Source: Nocardioides mangrovi (GTDB lineage Bacteria > Actinomycetota > Actinomycetes > Propionibacteriales > Nocardioidaceae). From it: a stretch of DNA of 64,000 bases. Under the pieces are notes generated by a model that was not told the DNA's origin, ran no database searches, and saw only the letters and a list, made by a program, of their open reading frames with translations. Numbering within the stretch: position 1 is the stretch's first letter; each line of letters opens with the position of its first letter. This document shows positions 61,424 through 64,000 of this stretch, piece after piece. The translations under genes and the position numbers were made by a program. The stretch covers positions 141,337-205,336 of the forward strand of contig NZ_JAIQZJ010000012.1 in the NCBI RefSeq assembly GCF_020073815.1, read 5' to 3'.

Positions 61424-62574
61424 CCTGACCGACCCGGACGTCGTCGCCGACCCGTATCCCCACTTCGCGCGGGAGCGCGAGCTGCACGCGGTCACCGGCG
61501 GCGTGGCGTGGCACGAGGGCTCCGGCATGTACCTCACCTTCGCGCACGCGTCGGTGGGGCAGGTGCAGCGCGACCGGAGGCTGGGCCGGCTGTGGCAGGA
61601 CAAGGAGCCGCTCGACTACCTCGAGCCCTTCAACCTGCTCCACCGCAACCAGATGATGGAGAACGAGCCGCCCGAGCACACCCGCCTGCGCCGGCCGGTC
61701 GCGTCGGCGTTCGGCCGCGGCCACATCGAGCGGCTCCGGCCCCGCGTGCGCGAGCTGGCCGGCGAGCTCCTGGCCGAGGTCGACCCGACCGGCTTCGACG
61801 TCATCGAGGGGTACGCCGAGCCGCTGCCCGTCCTGGTCATCGCCGACCTGCTCGGGGTCCCGCGCTCCTACGCCCACGACCTGCGCGACTGGTCGCAGGC
61901 GATCGTGCGGATGTACGAGGTCGCGCCGTCCCAGGAGACCGTCGACCACGCCGTCTGGGCGGCCACGGACTTCGCCGGGCTCGCCCGCGAGCTGGCGGGG
62001 GAGCGTCGCACGTCGCCGCAGGACGACCTGATCAGCGACCTCGTGGCGACCGAGCTGACCGACGACGAGGTCGTCGCCGCGGTGGTGCTGCTGCTCAACG
62101 CCGGCCACGAGGCGTCGGTCAACGTCTTCGGCAACGGACTCAACGCGATGCTGCAGCGCGGCCTGCGCCCCGGGGCCGACGTACCGGCCACGGTCGAGGA
62201 GATGCTCCGCTTCGACTCCGCGCTCCAGCTCTTCGAGCGCACGGCGACCGAGGACGTCGAGTTCACGCACGGCGAGCAGACCGTCGTCGTCGAGGAGGGG
62301 CAGAAGATCGCCGCGCTGCTCGGCGCCGCCAACCGCGACCCGGCCGTCTTCGACGAGCCGGACGAGTTCCGCGTCGACCGGACGCCCAACAGCCACCTGG
62401 CCTTCGGCGTCGGCGTGCACTTCTGCCTCGGTGCCCCGCTGGCGCGGATGGAGCTCGCCGAGTCGGTGCCCGCCCTGTTCGACGCCTTCCCCGACCTGGA
62501 GCTCGCCGGTGAGCCGGAGAGCCGGGGGACCTTCGTGCTGCGGGGCTTCCGCAGCCTGCCTGTGAGAGGAACCC

Positions 62575-62582
<8 letters not shown>
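61395..62582 (+). CDS. Cytochrome P450
   Basis: 395 aa, normal for bacterial P450s. Haem-binding loop FGVGVHFCLGAPLAR with the axial C344, ExxR in VEEMLRFD, and the I-helix LLNAGHEASVN, where the usual Thr-Thr is Ala-Ser. The N-terminal DPDVVADPYPHFARERE is the common CYP start, so the ATG at 61395 is right although it overlaps cdd by 29 nt. Substrate unknown. It overlaps deoA by 8 nt, so it is embedded in the nucleoside operon. Confidence 0.93.
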
Positions 62583-63870
<1,288 letters not shown>

Positions 63871-63883
63871 GCCCTCACTGGTT

Positions 63884-63930
63884 GACCCTGGGGGTGGACG
63901 AGGCGAATCGTCTTGTCTGCACCCCGGGTC
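63884..63930 (+). terminator. Possible terminator after deoA
   Basis: Imperfect hairpin: gaccc..ggggtg pairs with caccccgggtc with a 2-nt bulge, and an inner gacgag/cttgtc stem. It starts 14 nt after the deoA stop. From 63931 to the window end I see no supported gene; a short open frame from a TTG at 63913 runs off the edge. Confidence 0.4.
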
Positions 63931-64000
63931 TGCTGGGTCACTGCCGAGCTGAGCGAGTCGCTCTTCGGGGACGACCTGGCTGAGAGTTGCAGGGCCTGGT

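Overview
The window is about 64 kb of very GC-rich (roughly 70%) chromosomal DNA, tightly packed with genes. Several traits suggest a high-GC actinobacterium, most likely Nocardioidaceae (Nocardioides-like): many GTG starts, 1-4 nt stop/start overlaps, TANNNT -10 boxes about 7 nt before start codons, a DUF222/HNH gene with an actinobacterial-type LexA box, a monomeric NADP-isocitrate dehydrogenase, a ZTP riboswitch before purH, and two succinate dehydrogenases of which one resembles mycobacterial Sdh1. The genus is an inference. I saw no tRNA, rRNA, CRISPR array, insertion sequence or prophage.

Layout: 1-1482 is the end of a chemotaxis-type cluster (response regulator, CheX-like phosphatase, CheY, second CheX-like protein). 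1528-3963 is PcrA/UvrD helicase, convergent with an M23 cell-wall peptidase whose long leader can fold into several helices. 5437-7514 is sucCD. 7571-9172 holds a frameshifted lipoprotein and an SOS-boxed HNH protein. 9464-13286 is a minus-strand set of a SigE-family sigma factor, its membrane sensor partner, and a sigma-like domain fused to a transmembrane extracytoplasmic sensor. 13379-18125 is a DUF6350 membrane protein, purN, ZTP riboswitch, purH, folD and a DUF3017 protein. 18185-23773 has mdh, a lipoprotein, a long-tailed aquaporin, icd and a membrane-anchored protein. 23889-29810 has a chemoreceptor, an MFS exporter, trpS, a 2H phosphoesterase-like protein, a BrkB family protein and a small membrane protein.

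29908-34592 has two secreted ELWxxDGT-repeat proteins with a TIGR03032-like protein between them. 34604-42871 has two complete succinate dehydrogenase/fumarate reductase operons, divergent around one glycosyltransferase. 43205-43313 is a cluster of inverted repeats. 43404-48137 is methylmalonyl-CoA mutase (mutA, mutB) and its chaperone meaB. 48193-54454 has a beta-propeller protein, an OmpR-like regulator, a beta-helix lipoprotein, a processive GT2 polysaccharide synthase and a membrane-bound beta-helix protein, resembling an exopolysaccharide locus. 54516-55724 is an M20 amidohydrolase. 55910-63870 is a nucleoside uptake and salvage operon (BMP lipoprotein, ATPase, two permeases, cytidine deaminase, a cytochrome P450, thymidine phosphorylase).

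Together the window carries much of the lower TCA cycle (icd, sucCD, two sdh sets, mdh) and the propionate entry route to succinyl-CoA (mutAB-meaB), plus purine and one-carbon synthesis and nucleoside salvage. The parts least explained by standard families are the sigma-sensor fusion, the GT2/beta-helix locus, the ELWxxDGT/TIGR03032 trio and the P450 inside the salvage operon.
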